Assembly: GCA_009995225.1 (NCBI GenBank)
Contig: JAACPW010000012.1
Location: forward strand, 57,988 to 121,987
DNA: 64,000 nucleotides
Origin: Sphingomonadales bacterium
Lineage (GTDB): Bacteria > Pseudomonadota > Alphaproteobacteria > Sphingomonadales > Sphingomonadaceae
Direction: 5' to 3'
Part shown: piece by piece, positions 42,813 through 51,478 of the stretch
Layout of the letters: each line of letters starts with the position of its first letter
Position numbering within the stretch: the stretch's first letter is position 1
Notes under the pieces: generated by a model
The model's database searches: none
The model's input: the letters and a program-made list of their open reading frames with translations, nothing else
What the model was told of the DNA's origin: nothing
Position numbers and translations under genes: made by a program

Positions 42813-44138
42813 TTATCCGCCCTTTTTCTGCATCACATCAAGCGTGGCGGCCGTCAGTGCCTCGGTGGCCGTCGCGATGACGACCGGGGCGTCAGGCGCC
42901 CAGAATGGAGAGTGCAGCGAAGGCAAGGTGATCTCGCCCCGTTCCGCCTTGGCCCATTCCTCCGCCTTCACACCGCCCACCCAGAGGATGAGCGATTCCA
43001 CGTTCTCGCGGTCGGCGCGGTAGAACTGGCTGAAATCCTCGCCACCCATCACGGCGGAAACCTCCGTCAATTTGCCTTCAAAGCGCGGCTGAAGAAGATT
43101 GGCCACGCGCGCGGTCAGATCCGGCGTATTGTAGGTCGCAGGGGTATAGGGATCGGCCACGGTTACGCGCGGCAACTTGTCATCGGGCATTCCCGCAGCA
43201 ATCGCCTCGCCCCGCGCAATGCGCGCGATGCCATCCAGAAGCTGCTTGCGATTGACATCCGAATAGCTGCGAACCGTGATCTGGAGCCGGGCTTCATCAG
43301 GGATGATGTTGTGCTTCGACCCTGCCTGAAAGCTGCCAACGGTGACCACCGCGGAATCGGTCGGATTCAACTCGCGGCTCACCAACGTCTGTAACCGCAT
43401 CACGATGCTCGATGCGAGCACCACGGGATCCTTGGTCGTGTGCGGATAGGCGCCGTGACCGCCCACACCCGGCACCACGATATCGACCGAATCCACATTG
43501 GCGAGCGCGAAGCCGTTGGCGTATCCGATCGTCCCGGCGGGCGCCTGCGCGGCATCGTGAAACGCAAGCACGTAATCGGGCTTGGGAAAACGGGTGTATA
43601 GCCCGTCGTCGAGCATGGCCTTGGCGCCTTCACCGATTTCCTCGGCGGGTTGAAGGATCATCACCAGCGTTCCCGACCACTGATCGCGCCGCGAGACGAG
43701 CTGCTGCGCCGTGCCGATCCAGGCGGCCATGTGCGTGTCGTGCCCGCACGCGTGCATCACGCCCGTCTCGATCCCGGTTGCCGGCACCGCCCGGCGTGTG
43801 GAGGCGTAAGGCAGGCCGGTCTGCTCGATCACCGGCAACCCGTCCATGTCGGCGCGCAGCATCACGGTGGGGCCATTACCGTTGCGCATCACCGCAACCA
43901 CCCCGGTCTTGCCGACACCTTCGGTCACGTCGAAGCCAAGCGCCCGGGCACGGGCGGCGAGTTTCTTGGCGGTTTCGACTTCCTGAAAGCTGAGTTCCGG
44001 ATTGGCGTGCAGATCCTGATAGAGTTCGACCAGCGCGGGCAAATCCGCCGCTACCGCATCGCGCAATTCGTCCGCGTGTGCGGGCACCGCCGCCATGGCC
44101 AGCAGGCTTCCCCCTGCCAAAATCGCCCTTATCCGCAT
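42813..44138 (-). CDS. Secreted M20-family amidohydrolase / peptidase
   Basis: Encodes 441 residues from ATG 44138, preceded by AAGGGGAAA. A signal peptide covers about residues 1-22 (MRIRAILAGGSLLAMAAVPAHA), so the enzyme is periplasmic. Metal-binding landmarks of M20D hydrolases are visible: MLRADMDGLPV, MHACGHDTHMA, LQPAEEIGEGAK and, late, VMGGEDFSQF. Members hydrolyse N-acyl amino acids, hippurate or peptides. An upstream in-frame start at 44195 falls inside the motif shared with the amidohydrolase gene at 6.8 kb and is not favoured. It stands alone. Confidence 0.9.
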   Translation of the reverse strand: MRIRAILAGGSLLAMAAVPAHADELRDAVAADLPALVELYQDLHANPELSFQEVETAKKLAARARALGFDVTEGVGKTGVVAVMRNGNGPTVMLRADMDGLPVIEQTGLPYASTRRAVPATGIETGVMHACGHDTHMAAWIGTAQQLVSRRDQWSGTLVMILQPAEEIGEGAKAMLDDGLYTRFPKPDYVLAFHDAAQAPAGTIGYANGFALANVDSVDIVVPGVGGHGAYPHTTKDPVVLASSIVMRLQTLVSRELNPTDSAVVTVGSFQAGSKHNIIPDEARLQITVRSYSDVNRKQLLDGIARIARGEAIAAGMPDDKLPRVTVADPYTPATYNTPDLTARVANLLQPRFEGKLTEVSAVMGGEDFSQFYRADRENVESLILWVGGVKAEEWAKAERGEITLPSLHSPFWAPDAPVVIATATEALTAATLDVMQKKGG

Positions 44139-44174
44139 CGCATTTCCCCTTGCTTCATCCCCGTCATGCGCCGC

Positions 44175-44203
44175 TGTTGGAGACACATGAGACACTGTCC
44201 AGA
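44175..44203 (-). promoter_or_regulatory. Second copy of the shared 29-nt motif
   Basis: Read on the minus strand this is identical over 29 bases to 6784-6812 and ends 36 bases before the M20 start codon. The flank further upstream (GAGAGG, then TTTTCTGTT) also resembles the first site. A 13-base partial copy, TGGACAGTGTCTC, occurs at 48897-48909 with no gene directly after it. Confidence 0.55.
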
Positions 44204-44328
44204 AACAGAAAACCTCTCACCCGATCCGTCCGGCCCACGAGGCCCGCAAGCCGGCAAGTTGACAAGCGCCTGCAACCATTGCTGCACGTTGCCACAACAC
44301 TCGGGGATTAGGAAAGGGGCAGCGCGAT

Positions 44329-46164
44329 TTACAATCCGTACCAGATGACCAGCAGGATCGAGAGCACGGTGACCATCAGAGCCACCAGCGGTACGCCAGC
44401 ACGGATGTAATCGCCGAATTCATATCCACCTTCCGACATGATCAGCATGTTTGTCTGGTAGGCAATCGGTGTCGCGTAACACAGGTTGCAGCCGAACAGC
44501 ACGGCCAGCACCAAGGGTTCGGGCGGCAGGCCGAGCTGGGATGCGATGCTGAAGGCGATCGGTGTCCCGATCGTCGCAGCGGTGGCGTTGGATGCGAAGT
44601 TGGTGACAACTGTCACGAACAGCATGATCGCCGACAGGATCAACGCTGGCGGCAGATAGGCCAGCCCCAGCGAAAGCGCCTGCCCCAGCCATTCCGCCGC
44701 ACCGCTCTCGTCAATGACCCGGCCAATCGCAAGGCTGGCGGCGATCAGCACGATCACCTTGGCCGAAAGTGCACGGCCGACACGGTCGAACTTCACGCAG
44801 CCTGTCACGAACATCACAATCGCACCCGCCAAGGCCGAAATCGCGATCGGCAATTTGATCGGGGCGTAACCGCCACCATCGAACCAAGGCAAACCAATGG
44901 AAGCGGTCGCAATCGCACCCAGCATGATCGCGCCCGCCAGCACCGCCTTTGACCGGCGCGGCAATTCGCGCGCGCCTTCAAGCCGCAGCAGGCCATCATT
45001 GCGCGCGAAGGTTTGCAGATCGTCGTCAATTCCCATCACCAGCAGCACATCCCCTTCGAGAATGCGCAAATCGCCAGCTTCGGAGTAGATGTCCCGCTCG
45101 CCCAGCAGACGCTCGGGCCGGTGAATGCCCAGCACTGCAACGCCGTAAAGATCGGCGATCCCCGAGCTGGCCAACGTCCGGGTGATCAGGCGCGAATCCG
45201 CCGTCACCGTCATTTCGACCGCGACCACATCCTCGCCCTGCGCCTTGGACACCCGGCGAATACGGTTGAGCACCCAGCTGGGCGCCAGTTCGCCTTTCAA
45301 CGCACGCGCCGCTTCCTCAAGCGCCTCATGCGTACCGGAGATATGGAGGCGCTGTTCGGGCTGGAGCAGGCCGGTTGGTCTGTCATGGAAGGTGATGCCG
45401 TCCGGCAGCTTGGCGGTGATCGCTGAAAGCTCGGCGCCGGAAAGCAGGCTGCTGGTGCCGACCCGCAAACGGGTGTGGAAAGTCCTGCGGATATTGTCCG
45501 GCACCACGCTGTTATCACGCAGCAACCGTGGCATCACAAGCCACAGATAAGGCAGGGCAAACAAGGCGGCAATCAGCACGATCGGGGTGAATTCGAACAC
45601 GCCCAAAGGCCGCATGCCGATATCCGATGCGATCGATACCACCAGAATATTGGTCGACGTGCCGATGGTGGTCGCCATTCCGCCAATCAGCACGGCGGCG
45701 TTGATCGGCATGAGGGTCTTGGACGACGCCATCAGCCCCTTGCCGGCCAGTGCCACAAGGATTGGCAGCAACAAGACCATCACAGGCGTGTCGTTGACGA
45801 ACATCGACAAAGTCAGCGCAATCATCAAGGCGGCCAGCAGACCGATCTGCCCATTGATCCGGAAGATCCGTTCCAGCAACCGGGCAAAGGGCTCCAGCGC
45901 GCCTGTCACCACCAGGCCGCGCCCCATGATCATCAGCGCGCAGATCGTGATCAACGCCTGATGCCCAAAGCCTCCGAAGGCCAGGGCCAACCCATCTGTC
46001 GGCTTGGTGCCCTCAAGCGGCGCGAAATAGAGCCCCACACCGATCACCGCGATGGTGACAAGCGAGATGATTTCTTCAGGGTATCGCCCGCGGGCAAAGC
46101 CGATAAACATGGCGATCGTTACCGCCATGGCCGCAATCGCGTGATAGGATGGTGGATCCAGCAT
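44329..46164 (-). CDS. SLC13/DASS-family transporter with two RCK-C domains
   Basis: Encodes 611 residues from the codon MLDPPSYHAIAAM at 46164 (a start at 46188 is also open). Ten or more hydrophobic segments flank a central soluble region (about residues 195-390) with two TrkA-C/RCK-C domains (for example VVAVEMTVTADSRLITRTL and YSEAGDLRILEGDVLLVMG). DASS motifs include MFVNDTPVMVLLLPILVALA and NFASNATAATIGTPIAFSIA. Such transporters carry dicarboxylates, sulfate or similar anions with sodium. The substrate is not determined, and no metabolic genes sit beside it. Confidence 0.88.
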   Translation of the reverse strand: MLDPPSYHAIAAMAVTIAMFIGFARGRYPEEIISLVTIAVIGVGLYFAPLEGTKPTDGLALAFGGFGHQALITICALMIMGRGLVVTGALEPFARLLERIFRINGQIGLLAALMIALTLSMFVNDTPVMVLLLPILVALAGKGLMASSKTLMPINAAVLIGGMATTIGTSTNILVVSIASDIGMRPLGVFEFTPIVLIAALFALPYLWLVMPRLLRDNSVVPDNIRRTFHTRLRVGTSSLLSGAELSAITAKLPDGITFHDRPTGLLQPEQRLHISGTHEALEEAARALKGELAPSWVLNRIRRVSKAQGEDVVAVEMTVTADSRLITRTLASSGIADLYGVAVLGIHRPERLLGERDIYSEAGDLRILEGDVLLVMGIDDDLQTFARNDGLLRLEGARELPRRSKAVLAGAIMLGAIATASIGLPWFDGGGYAPIKLPIAISALAGAIVMFVTGCVKFDRVGRALSAKVIVLIAASLAIGRVIDESGAAEWLGQALSLGLAYLPPALILSAIMLFVTVVTNFASNATAATIGTPIAFSIASQLGLPPEPLVLAVLFGCNLCYATPIAYQTNMLIMSEGGYEFGDYIRAGVPLVALMVTVLSILLVIWYGL

Positions 46165-46341
46165 GGCGCAACTGCAGGCGCTAGCCAATCGGGTGGGCCG
46201 TGAGCAAGCAGTTTATCGGGAAGACCCTTGAATAGCCTAAGCTGCACGGCCTAACTACTGGCACAAGGACGGGCGACGCCTTGCCAGACCAACGTGTCGC
46301 CATTGCGCTGTTTGCGCCGGTTGGCCGATAATGAAAAGGAA

Positions 46342-46426
46342 TGGTGCCCCTGGCCAGACTCGAACTGGCACTTCTTTCGAAACTCGATTTTGAGTCGAGC
46401 GCGTCTACCAATTCCACCACAGGGGC
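46342..46426 (-). tRNA. tRNA-Leu (anticodon CAA)
   Basis: On the minus strand the acceptor arms GCCCCTG and CAGGGGC pair. The anticodon loop CTCAAAA, between CTCGA and TCGAG, carries CAA. The long variable arm typical of class II tRNA-Leu is present, the T arm is CCAGTTCGAGTCTGG, and the 3' CCA is encoded. Length is 85 bases. Confidence 0.96.
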
Positions 46427-46480
46427 GCCGGATCGGGTGCGCAGGCTGTTAGCGAGCGCACCGCGATATGGCAATATGCT

Positions 46481-47299
46481 CTATCGCAACGCCCCTGCCA
46501 GAAGCTTGTGCAGTTTGGAATGCAGCGCATCATTCGCGGCCAGCACCTGCCCGGCATGGATCGGCTCGGACCGGCCACGGAAATCGGTGACAAAGCCACC
46601 GGCCTCGCGAACGAGAAGGCAGCCTGCTGCGGTGTCCCAATCGCTCAGACCGCTTTCCCAGAACCCGTCGAACCGCCCTTGCGCCACATAGGCAAGATCG
46701 AGCGAAGCGGCGCCAAAGCGGCGGATGCCTGCGACTTCGGGGCCGATCGCGCCAAAAATCCGGCTCCATTCGGCAAAGTCGCCGTGGCCGAAGAACGGCA
46801 CGCCGGTCGCCACCAGGGCATCGGCCATGCGCGAGCGGGCCGAGACGCGCAGCCGTGCATCCTGCAGCCACGCGCCGCGCGACTTTTCCGCCCAGAAAGT
46901 CTGATCGGTGATCGGCTGATAGACCACGCCTGCCACTACATCGCCCCATCCACTACCATCGAGCTTGGGTTCCTGAGCCGCGATGCTGATGGCAAAGTGC
47001 GGGATGCCGTGAAGAAAGTTGCTGGTTCCATCCAGCGGATCGACGATCCAGCGCGGCATGCCGGGATCGCCTTCGATCACGCCGGCCTCTTCCATGACAA
47101 AGCCCCAGCCCGGACGGGCGGCAAGCAGTTCGTCATACAGTATCCGTTCCGCACGGATATCGGCCTTGCTGACGAAATCGGCCGGGCCTTTACGGCTGAC
47201 CTGCAAATGTTCGACTTCGCCGAAATCGCGCCGCAAGCGGCCGCCCGCCTTGCGCGCGGCGCGTTCCATGACGCGAATAAGGCCGGAAATAGCTGCCAT
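46481..47299 (-). CDS. suhB: Inositol monophosphatase family protein (SuhB-like)
   Basis: Encodes 272 residues of a Mg2+-dependent, Li+-sensitive phosphatase. Metal-binding motifs are GFVMEEAGVIEGD (Glu), WIVDPLDGTSNFLHGIPHF (DPLDGTxNF) and GLSDWDTAAGCLLVREAGG (WDxAAG). In E. coli SuhB also helps rRNA antitermination. The ATG follows directly after the TAA of the small upstream gene (TAAATG), implying coupling. The order efp, small gene, suhB on one strand suggests one transcript ending near tRNA-Leu. Confidence 0.93.
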   Translation of the reverse strand: MAAISGLIRVMERAARKAGGRLRRDFGEVEHLQVSRKGPADFVSKADIRAERILYDELLAARPGWGFVMEEAGVIEGDPGMPRWIVDPLDGTSNFLHGIPHFAISIAAQEPKLDGSGWGDVVAGVVYQPITDQTFWAEKSRGAWLQDARLRVSARSRMADALVATGVPFFGHGDFAEWSRIFGAIGPEVAGIRRFGAASLDLAYVAQGRFDGFWESGLSDWDTAAGCLLVREAGGFVTDFRGRSEPIHAGQVLAANDALHSKLHKLLAGALR

Positions 47300-47689
47300 T
47301 TATTTGATCACTTCTTCCAGTTCCACAACAAAATCAATCGTGTGGATTTCAAATTTAAGACTACCCGTCTCGACCTTGACAAGCGCATCGTGGATTTCGA
47401 AAGTGTCCATCGTATCGCAATCGAAGTGGTCCGTAGTGCGCGGGAATACTGATCCGGTTTTCAGAATCACGTCCTTGCACCCGCGAAAGACGATCGACCC
47501 GCGCCAGTAGCAGGCCCAGAATTCCGTCTCGTCGAAGGGCTGCCATTCCGGGTGATCGCGCGTCAGGTGAAAATCGCAGAACAATCGGATCGCGAGTCCA
47601 TCCTCGAACACGAATCCCCGGAGCCAGCTATCCGAGAGATCCAGTCCGGCAAGCCTCGGATCATCGAAGTATTGCCGGACTGAAGCCAT
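47300..47689 (-). CDS. Unknown protein between efp and suhB (129 aa)
   Basis: I do not recognise this protein. It starts MASVRQYFDDPRLAGLDLSD and has an acidic, aromatic-rich beta-strand pattern (FEDGLAIRLFCDFHL, FWACYWRGSIVFRGC, LKFEIHTIDFVVELEEVIK). There is no signal peptide or membrane segment. It is nine bases after efp and directly before suhB, and base use is a little less GC-rich than its neighbours near the 3' end. It looks like a small soluble cytoplasmic protein translated with both neighbours. Confidence 0.75.
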   Translation of the reverse strand: MASVRQYFDDPRLAGLDLSDSWLRGFVFEDGLAIRLFCDFHLTRDHPEWQPFDETEFWACYWRGSIVFRGCKDVILKTGSVFPRTTDHFDCDTMDTFEIHDALVKVETGSLKFEIHTIDFVVELEEVIK

Positions 47690-47698
47690 TGTCGTCCC

Positions 47699-48262
47699 TC
47701 AGCTCGCCTTGCCGACGTAGGCCTGCTCGTACACATCCACGATGATGCGCGTGCCGCTGCCGATGTGCGGCGGCACCATGATGCGTACGCCATTGTCGAG
47801 GATCGCCGGCTTGTAGCTCGACGAGGCGGTCTGCCCCTTCACCACCGCATCGGCTTCCACGATGGTGGCTTCGATCTGCGAGGGCAGTTCGACCGAGATC
47901 GGCTTTTCGTCCCACAGCTCAAGATTTACCTGCATCCCGTCTTGCAGGAAGGGGCGCGCATCGCCCAGCAGATCGCCAGGCAGCGTGATCTGTTCGTAGG
48001 TGTCGTTGTCCATGAACACCAGATCCTCGCCCTCGGCATAGAGGAACTGGAATTCCTTGGTGTCGAGGCGCACACGCTCGATCGTGTCGGCGCTGCGGAA
48101 GCGCACGTTGGTCTTGCGGCCATCCTGCAGGTTCTTCATTTCGACCTGCATGTAGGCCCCGCCCTTGCCCGGCTGGGTGTGCTGGATCTTGGCGACCTTC
48201 CAGATGCCCTTTTCATATTCGATGATATTGCCGGGGCGGATATCGACGCCGCTGATCTTCAT
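47699..48262 (-). CDS. efp: Translation elongation factor P
   Basis: Helps ribosomes through polyproline stretches. Encodes 187 residues from ATG 48262, the normal EF-P length. A much longer open frame upstream to 48622 adds unrelated residues. Three beta-barrel domains are visible: a KOW-like N domain ([19 protein letters not shown]), the central OB fold ([30 protein letters not shown]) and the C-terminal OB fold ending in [16 protein letters not shown]. The modifiable loop residue is Lys33 in QPGKGGA. No lysine-modifying enzyme gene (epmA/epmB) is seen nearby. Confidence 0.97.
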   Translation of the reverse strand: MKISGVDIRPGNIIEYEKGIWKVAKIQHTQPGKGGAYMQVEMKNLQDGRKTNVRFRSADTIERVRLDTKEFQFLYAEGEDLVFMDNDTYEQITLPGDLLGDARPFLQDGMQVNLELWDEKPISVELPSQIEATIVEADAVVKGQTASSSYKPAILDNGVRIMVPPHIGSGTRIIVDVYEQAYVGKAS

Positions 48263-48466
48263 GGGGCTGTGGGCCTTTTGCTTGACGATAAATGGATTGG
48301 CGGGGCAGCACCTGAAAGGCGCGTACCCGGAAATGATGCGCGCCCATAGCCGAGCAGGCCGGTCCGGGCAAGCGCAGGCAAATGTGCGGCAAACGCCGCC
48401 TGCCCGCGCTGTGGATTTCAAAAGGCGTGGCCAGCCCGCCCGCTGGCTGGTAAGGGCAGCGGCATC

Positions 48467-48880
48467 ATGAAGACCCGTTATGTATTTCTGCTGTTTGTCA
48501 GCGCCGCGGCAGCAGCCGCCTTTCTGCCCGGCGGCGCGCAAGGACAGGATCGCAACACCTCGCGCCCGCGCGGAAGCCCGACCACCGGCTCGCTTGGCAT
48601 TTTGCAGCACGGCGATTGGCAATGCGCGCTGCCGGGCGACGCCGGGGGCGATGCCTTTGTCGAGGTTCCGGCAGAGGCGTTCCGGATCGGCACCGCATCA
48701 AGCTACGAAAACCCCGAAGGCAATGGAATCTACCTGCTGCGCGGCACCGAGCTTGTCTTCACGCGTGGGCCCAAAAAGGATCAACGCTTCCGGGTGCGGG
48801 GCGAAAACACCATGCAGAAACTGAATCCCGACAGAAGTCTCAGCAAGCTGATCTGCACACGGATTGGCACCGGTAGCTAG
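48467..48880 (+). CDS. Secreted protein of unknown function (137 aa)
   Basis: Encodes 137 residues. A signal peptide covers about residues 1-26 ([20 protein letters not shown], then GGAQGQ), so it is exported. The mature part is a small domain with two cysteines ([12 protein letters not shown] and KLICTRIG), which could form one disulfide, and beta-rich sequence between ([35 protein letters not shown]). I do not recognise the family. It is divergent from efp across 204 bases. Confidence 0.75.
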   Translation: MKTRYVFLLFVSAAAAAAFLPGGAQGQDRNTSRPRGSPTTGSLGILQHGDWQCALPGDAGGDAFVEVPAEAFRIGTASSYENPEGNGIYLLRGTELVFTRGPKKDQRFRVRGENTMQKLNPDRSLSKLICTRIGTGS

Positions 48881-48984
48881 GGCTATAGGCCAATAGTGGA
48901 CAGTGTCTCGCGATCTGCGACCGCTAAGGCTGCGTCTGAATTAAAAGCTGCCGTTCAGGAAACGATCCCAAAGTGGTCATAACT

Positions 48985-49098
48985 GTCTCTCCCCTTGTGG
49001 GAGAGAAACGGAGACTTGGCAGCTTGCTGCCTAGTCGCAGTTGAGAGGGGGCACGGCCGGAGCCGTCCCTCTCCCAACCCTCTCCCACGAGGGGAGAG
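48985..49098. repeat. Long inverted-repeat element (REP/BIME-like)
   Basis: CTCTCCCCTTGTGGGAGAG at 48985-49003 pairs with CTCTCCCACGAGGGGAGAG at 49080-49098, with one mismatch over 19 bases. The inside holds GGCAGCTTGCTGCC and a GAGAGGGG/CCCTCTCCC pair. Clustered CCCTCTCCC/GGGAGAGGG motifs are typical of dispersed intergenic repeats. The non-coding stretch 48881-49269 (389 bases) holds only this element and, at 48897-48909, the partial copy of the 29-nt motif. Confidence 0.6.
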
Positions 49099-49269
49099 GG
49101 CTAAGGCAGAAAACCACCCACTTCCGGCCATTCCGATGCTGTTGCGCTTTTCCCAAAAGCTGCCGGACAGCTAAAACGGGTTTTTTTTCGCCAACAGTGG
49201 ACATTCCTGAATAGAGATACGGCTATTTATCGAATTATTGTGTTAATGCGTAATGCGGGGAATTGGCCG

Positions 49270-49638
49270 ATGAATAGCCAATATGGACCACTGGTGTTGG
49301 CCACTGTTCTGTCAGCGTGTTCGCCAGAGAGCACCGCACCGTTGCCCGCTCTACCCACAGAACAAGAACTTCCCGACGGCCTGAATCAGAGCTGCGCGTG
49401 CATAGAAGAAAACGATTGTCTCGTCTTGGAGGAAGCGCCTGGAAGAAAAGAGGTTCGAAATCTAAGCTGTGATTGGCTTGAACCTGCCAGCTTGGCTCAG
49501 TGCGAATTCGAGACCCGTTTTATCAGCCAACATTATTCTGCAAACAAAGCGCCTCATGAGGTCGAGGGGCCTTGGTATTCGCGCTCGCTTGTCGCCAAGC
49601 ACCTGGGCAATGGTCTGTGGTGTGCCGAAAGAGGCTGA
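49270..49638 (+). CDS. Orphan short lipoprotein of unknown function
   Basis: Encodes 122 residues from ATG 49270 (a start at 49240 is also open). The N-terminus MNSQYGPLVLATVLSACSPE has a short hydrophobic core and lipobox LSAC, so it is probably an outer- or inner-membrane lipoprotein. The mature part has seven further cysteines, for example in NQSCACIEENDCLVLEE, LSCDWLEP and LAQCEFETRF, which suggests disulfides. Local base use is clearly less GC-rich than the surroundings, and it lies beside the repeat element, a hint of recent acquisition. No family recognised. Confidence 0.55.
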   Translation: MNSQYGPLVLATVLSACSPESTAPLPALPTEQELPDGLNQSCACIEENDCLVLEEAPGRKEVRNLSCDWLEPASLAQCEFETRFISQHYSANKAPHEVEGPWYSRSLVAKHLGNGLWCAERG

Positions 49639-49756
49639 CAACAAAAAATTGGAGCAGCGTCATCGGCCCGCACAACTCCGGCCAACCACAACGCATTGCG
49701 AACCGCCCGACAGCGGACAAGCCCCACGCCAAAACCACGTAGCGTAACGCCGCTCC

Positions 49757-50398
49757 TTATCTCCGCATGACTTTCGCAAAGGCTTCGACCGCAGCAACCT
49801 CATCGCCGTTCCACACGGCACCTGACACGGCGAGGAAATCCGCGCCGGCATCGATCAGCGGCTTGCAATTGTCCGGCGTGATTCCGCCAATGGCCACGCA
49901 AGGGATCTCGAAAATCGACGTCCACCACTGCAGCAATTCCAGATCGGGCACCTCGGCGTCCGGCCCCTTGTCCTTGGTGGTGGAAGGGTAGAACGCGCCG
50001 AAGACTACGTAATCGGCCCCGGCCTCGCCTGCATTCATCGCCATGTGGCGACTGGCGTGGCACGTGACGCCAATCTGCGCCTCGCGGCCCAGTTCCTCAC
50101 GCGCCTCGCGGGGATCGCCGTCGTTCTGCCCCAGATGCACGCCATCGGCCTTCAACCGTTTGGCCAGCGATACCGAATCATTGACGATGAACGCAACGTC
50201 ATGCGCCGCGCAGATTGCCTGAAGCGGTTCGGCCAGCGCGGCGGCCTCGTGGCTTTCGATGCCCTTCACCCGGAACTGGAAGGCGGTGACAAGCTGGCTT
50301 TTGGGGCCCTTGCCCGCCGCCAACGCGCGTTCAAGCCGCTGGGGGAAGTCGCCGTCCACTTTCGGGGGGGAGATGAGATAGAGCTGTGTTTGGATCAT
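49757..50398 (-). CDS. thiE: Thiamine-phosphate synthase family protein
   Basis: Encodes 213 residues of a ThiE-like TIM barrel that joins HMP pyrophosphate to thiazole phosphate. Landmarks: FIVNDSVSLAKRLKADGVHLGQND, IGVTCHASRHMAMNAGEAGADYVVFGAFYPSTTKDKG (pyrophosphate loop) and AIGGITPDN with AVSGAVWN at the phosphate site. Members in this group are a little divergent from E. coli ThiE, so the related regulator TenI remains possible. It follows the aldolase gene by 61 bases on the same strand. Its product, thiamine pyrophosphate, is the cofactor of transketolase and the bkd E1 in this window. Confidence 0.85.
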   Translation of the reverse strand: MIQTQLYLISPPKVDGDFPQRLERALAAGKGPKSQLVTAFQFRVKGIESHEAAALAEPLQAICAAHDVAFIVNDSVSLAKRLKADGVHLGQNDGDPREAREELGREAQIGVTCHASRHMAMNAGEAGADYVVFGAFYPSTTKDKGPDAEVPDLELLQWWTSIFEIPCVAIGGITPDNCKPLIDAGADFLAVSGAVWNGDEVAAVEAFAKVMRR

Positions 50399-50459
50399 GG
50401 CCGCGCTCGCTAATCGTTCGGAGCGGCGCTGTCACCTGTTCAACCGTGCAAAGCCGCGA

Positions 50460-51344
50460 TCAGACGCTCGCGCTCGCGATCTGTTCGATGGCCTTGCCCA
50501 GCACCGTGTCGAACTCCGTGTCCGACTGGGTCTTGCGCAAATCCTGAAGCAGCCCGCGGCTGAAGCTGGCGATCATGCCGGGGTTCTGGGCCAGGCGCGT
50601 GCAGGCCTCATCGGTCGAAAAACCGCCCGACAGCGCCACCACGCGCAGCACCCGGGGATGCTGCGTCAACGGGGTGTAAAAGCCCGCCGTGGCCGGGATC
50701 GACAGCTTCAGGATCACCTGCTGGTCATCGGGCAGCGCATCGAGATGCGTGATGATTTCGGCGCGCAAAATTGCTTCGCCTTCGGCCCGGTCGGCGGCGT
50801 TGATGTCGTATTCCGGCTCGATGATAGGCCTCAGGCCGGCAGCGATGATTTGATGGGCGACCTGAAACTGCTGGGCAACCACAGCGGCGATTCCTGCCGG
50901 GTTGGCGGACTTGATGACCGAACGCATCTTGGTGCCGAACATGCCGTGCGCGACCGACTTTTCGAGCAGCGCGTCCAGCTTCACCATCGGCTTCATCAAC
51001 TGCACATCGTCCGCCTCATCGGCAAGGCCTTCGTCGACCTTGATAAAGGGCACGATCCCGCGTGCCTTCAACGCATTCGCGGTGCTCTGACCATCCACCT
51101 CGCCATCCATCGTGCGCTCGAACAGAATGGCACCGATAACCTTGCCGCTGCCAAAGCAGGGCGAGGTGATGACGCGGGCGCGCATCGCATGGATCGCCTG
51201 AAACATCTCGTCTTCGCCCGACCACTCGCCATCATCCACGCCGTAACCGCGCAGCGCCTTGGGCGTGGAGCCGCCCGACTGGTCAAGCGCGGCAATGAAG
51301 CCCTGGCCCGTGGCGATGCGGTCGGTCATTTCACGGGTGTTCAT
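50460..51344 (-). CDS. fba: Class I fructose-bisphosphate aldolase
   Basis: Cleaves fructose-1,6-bisphosphate by a Schiff-base mechanism without metal. Encodes 294 residues from ATG 51344 (MNTREMTDRI). GQGFIAALDQSGGSTPKAL is the N-terminal signature and VILKLSIPATAGFYTPL carries the probable Schiff-base Lys. RVVALSGGFSTDEAC is the C-terminal phosphate-binding region. It belongs to the short bacterial class I group of about 295 residues. It lies downstream of tkt-gap-pgk on the same strand, completing a set of lower glycolysis/Calvin-type genes. Confidence 0.94.
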   Translation of the reverse strand: MNTREMTDRIATGQGFIAALDQSGGSTPKALRGYGVDDGEWSGEDEMFQAIHAMRARVITSPCFGSGKVIGAILFERTMDGEVDGQSTANALKARGIVPFIKVDEGLADEADDVQLMKPMVKLDALLEKSVAHGMFGTKMRSVIKSANPAGIAAVVAQQFQVAHQIIAAGLRPIIEPEYDINAADRAEGEAILRAEIITHLDALPDDQQVILKLSIPATAGFYTPLTQHPRVLRVVALSGGFSTDEACTRLAQNPGMIASFSRGLLQDLRKTQSDTEFDTVLGKAIEQIASASV

Positions 51345-51439
51345 TGCAGCGTTCTCCAATGGCGCGGTAGCGGTGCGTTATGCGGCCCTTTGAGACGGAC
51401 TGCATAGGTATGCAGCGCCCCTCGCCGGTGCCTTAGCCA

Positions 51440-51462
51440 GCGGTTGCGAATGCTGCAACCGC
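51440..51462. terminator. Hairpin between the thioesterase and fba genes
   Basis: GCGGTTGC and GCAACCGC form a perfect eight-base stem with a seven-base loop, 17 bases after the thioesterase stop on the minus strand. There is no T-run, so it may be a weak terminator or processing signal that separates fba from the genes before it. Confidence 0.35.
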
Positions 51463-51478
51463 GAAGCTGAAACCGATG

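Noticed and set aside
50397..51407. A 336-residue plus-strand frame opposite class I aldolase
   Set aside because: It mirrors fba over nearly its whole length; fba has the Schiff-base lysine region and signatures.
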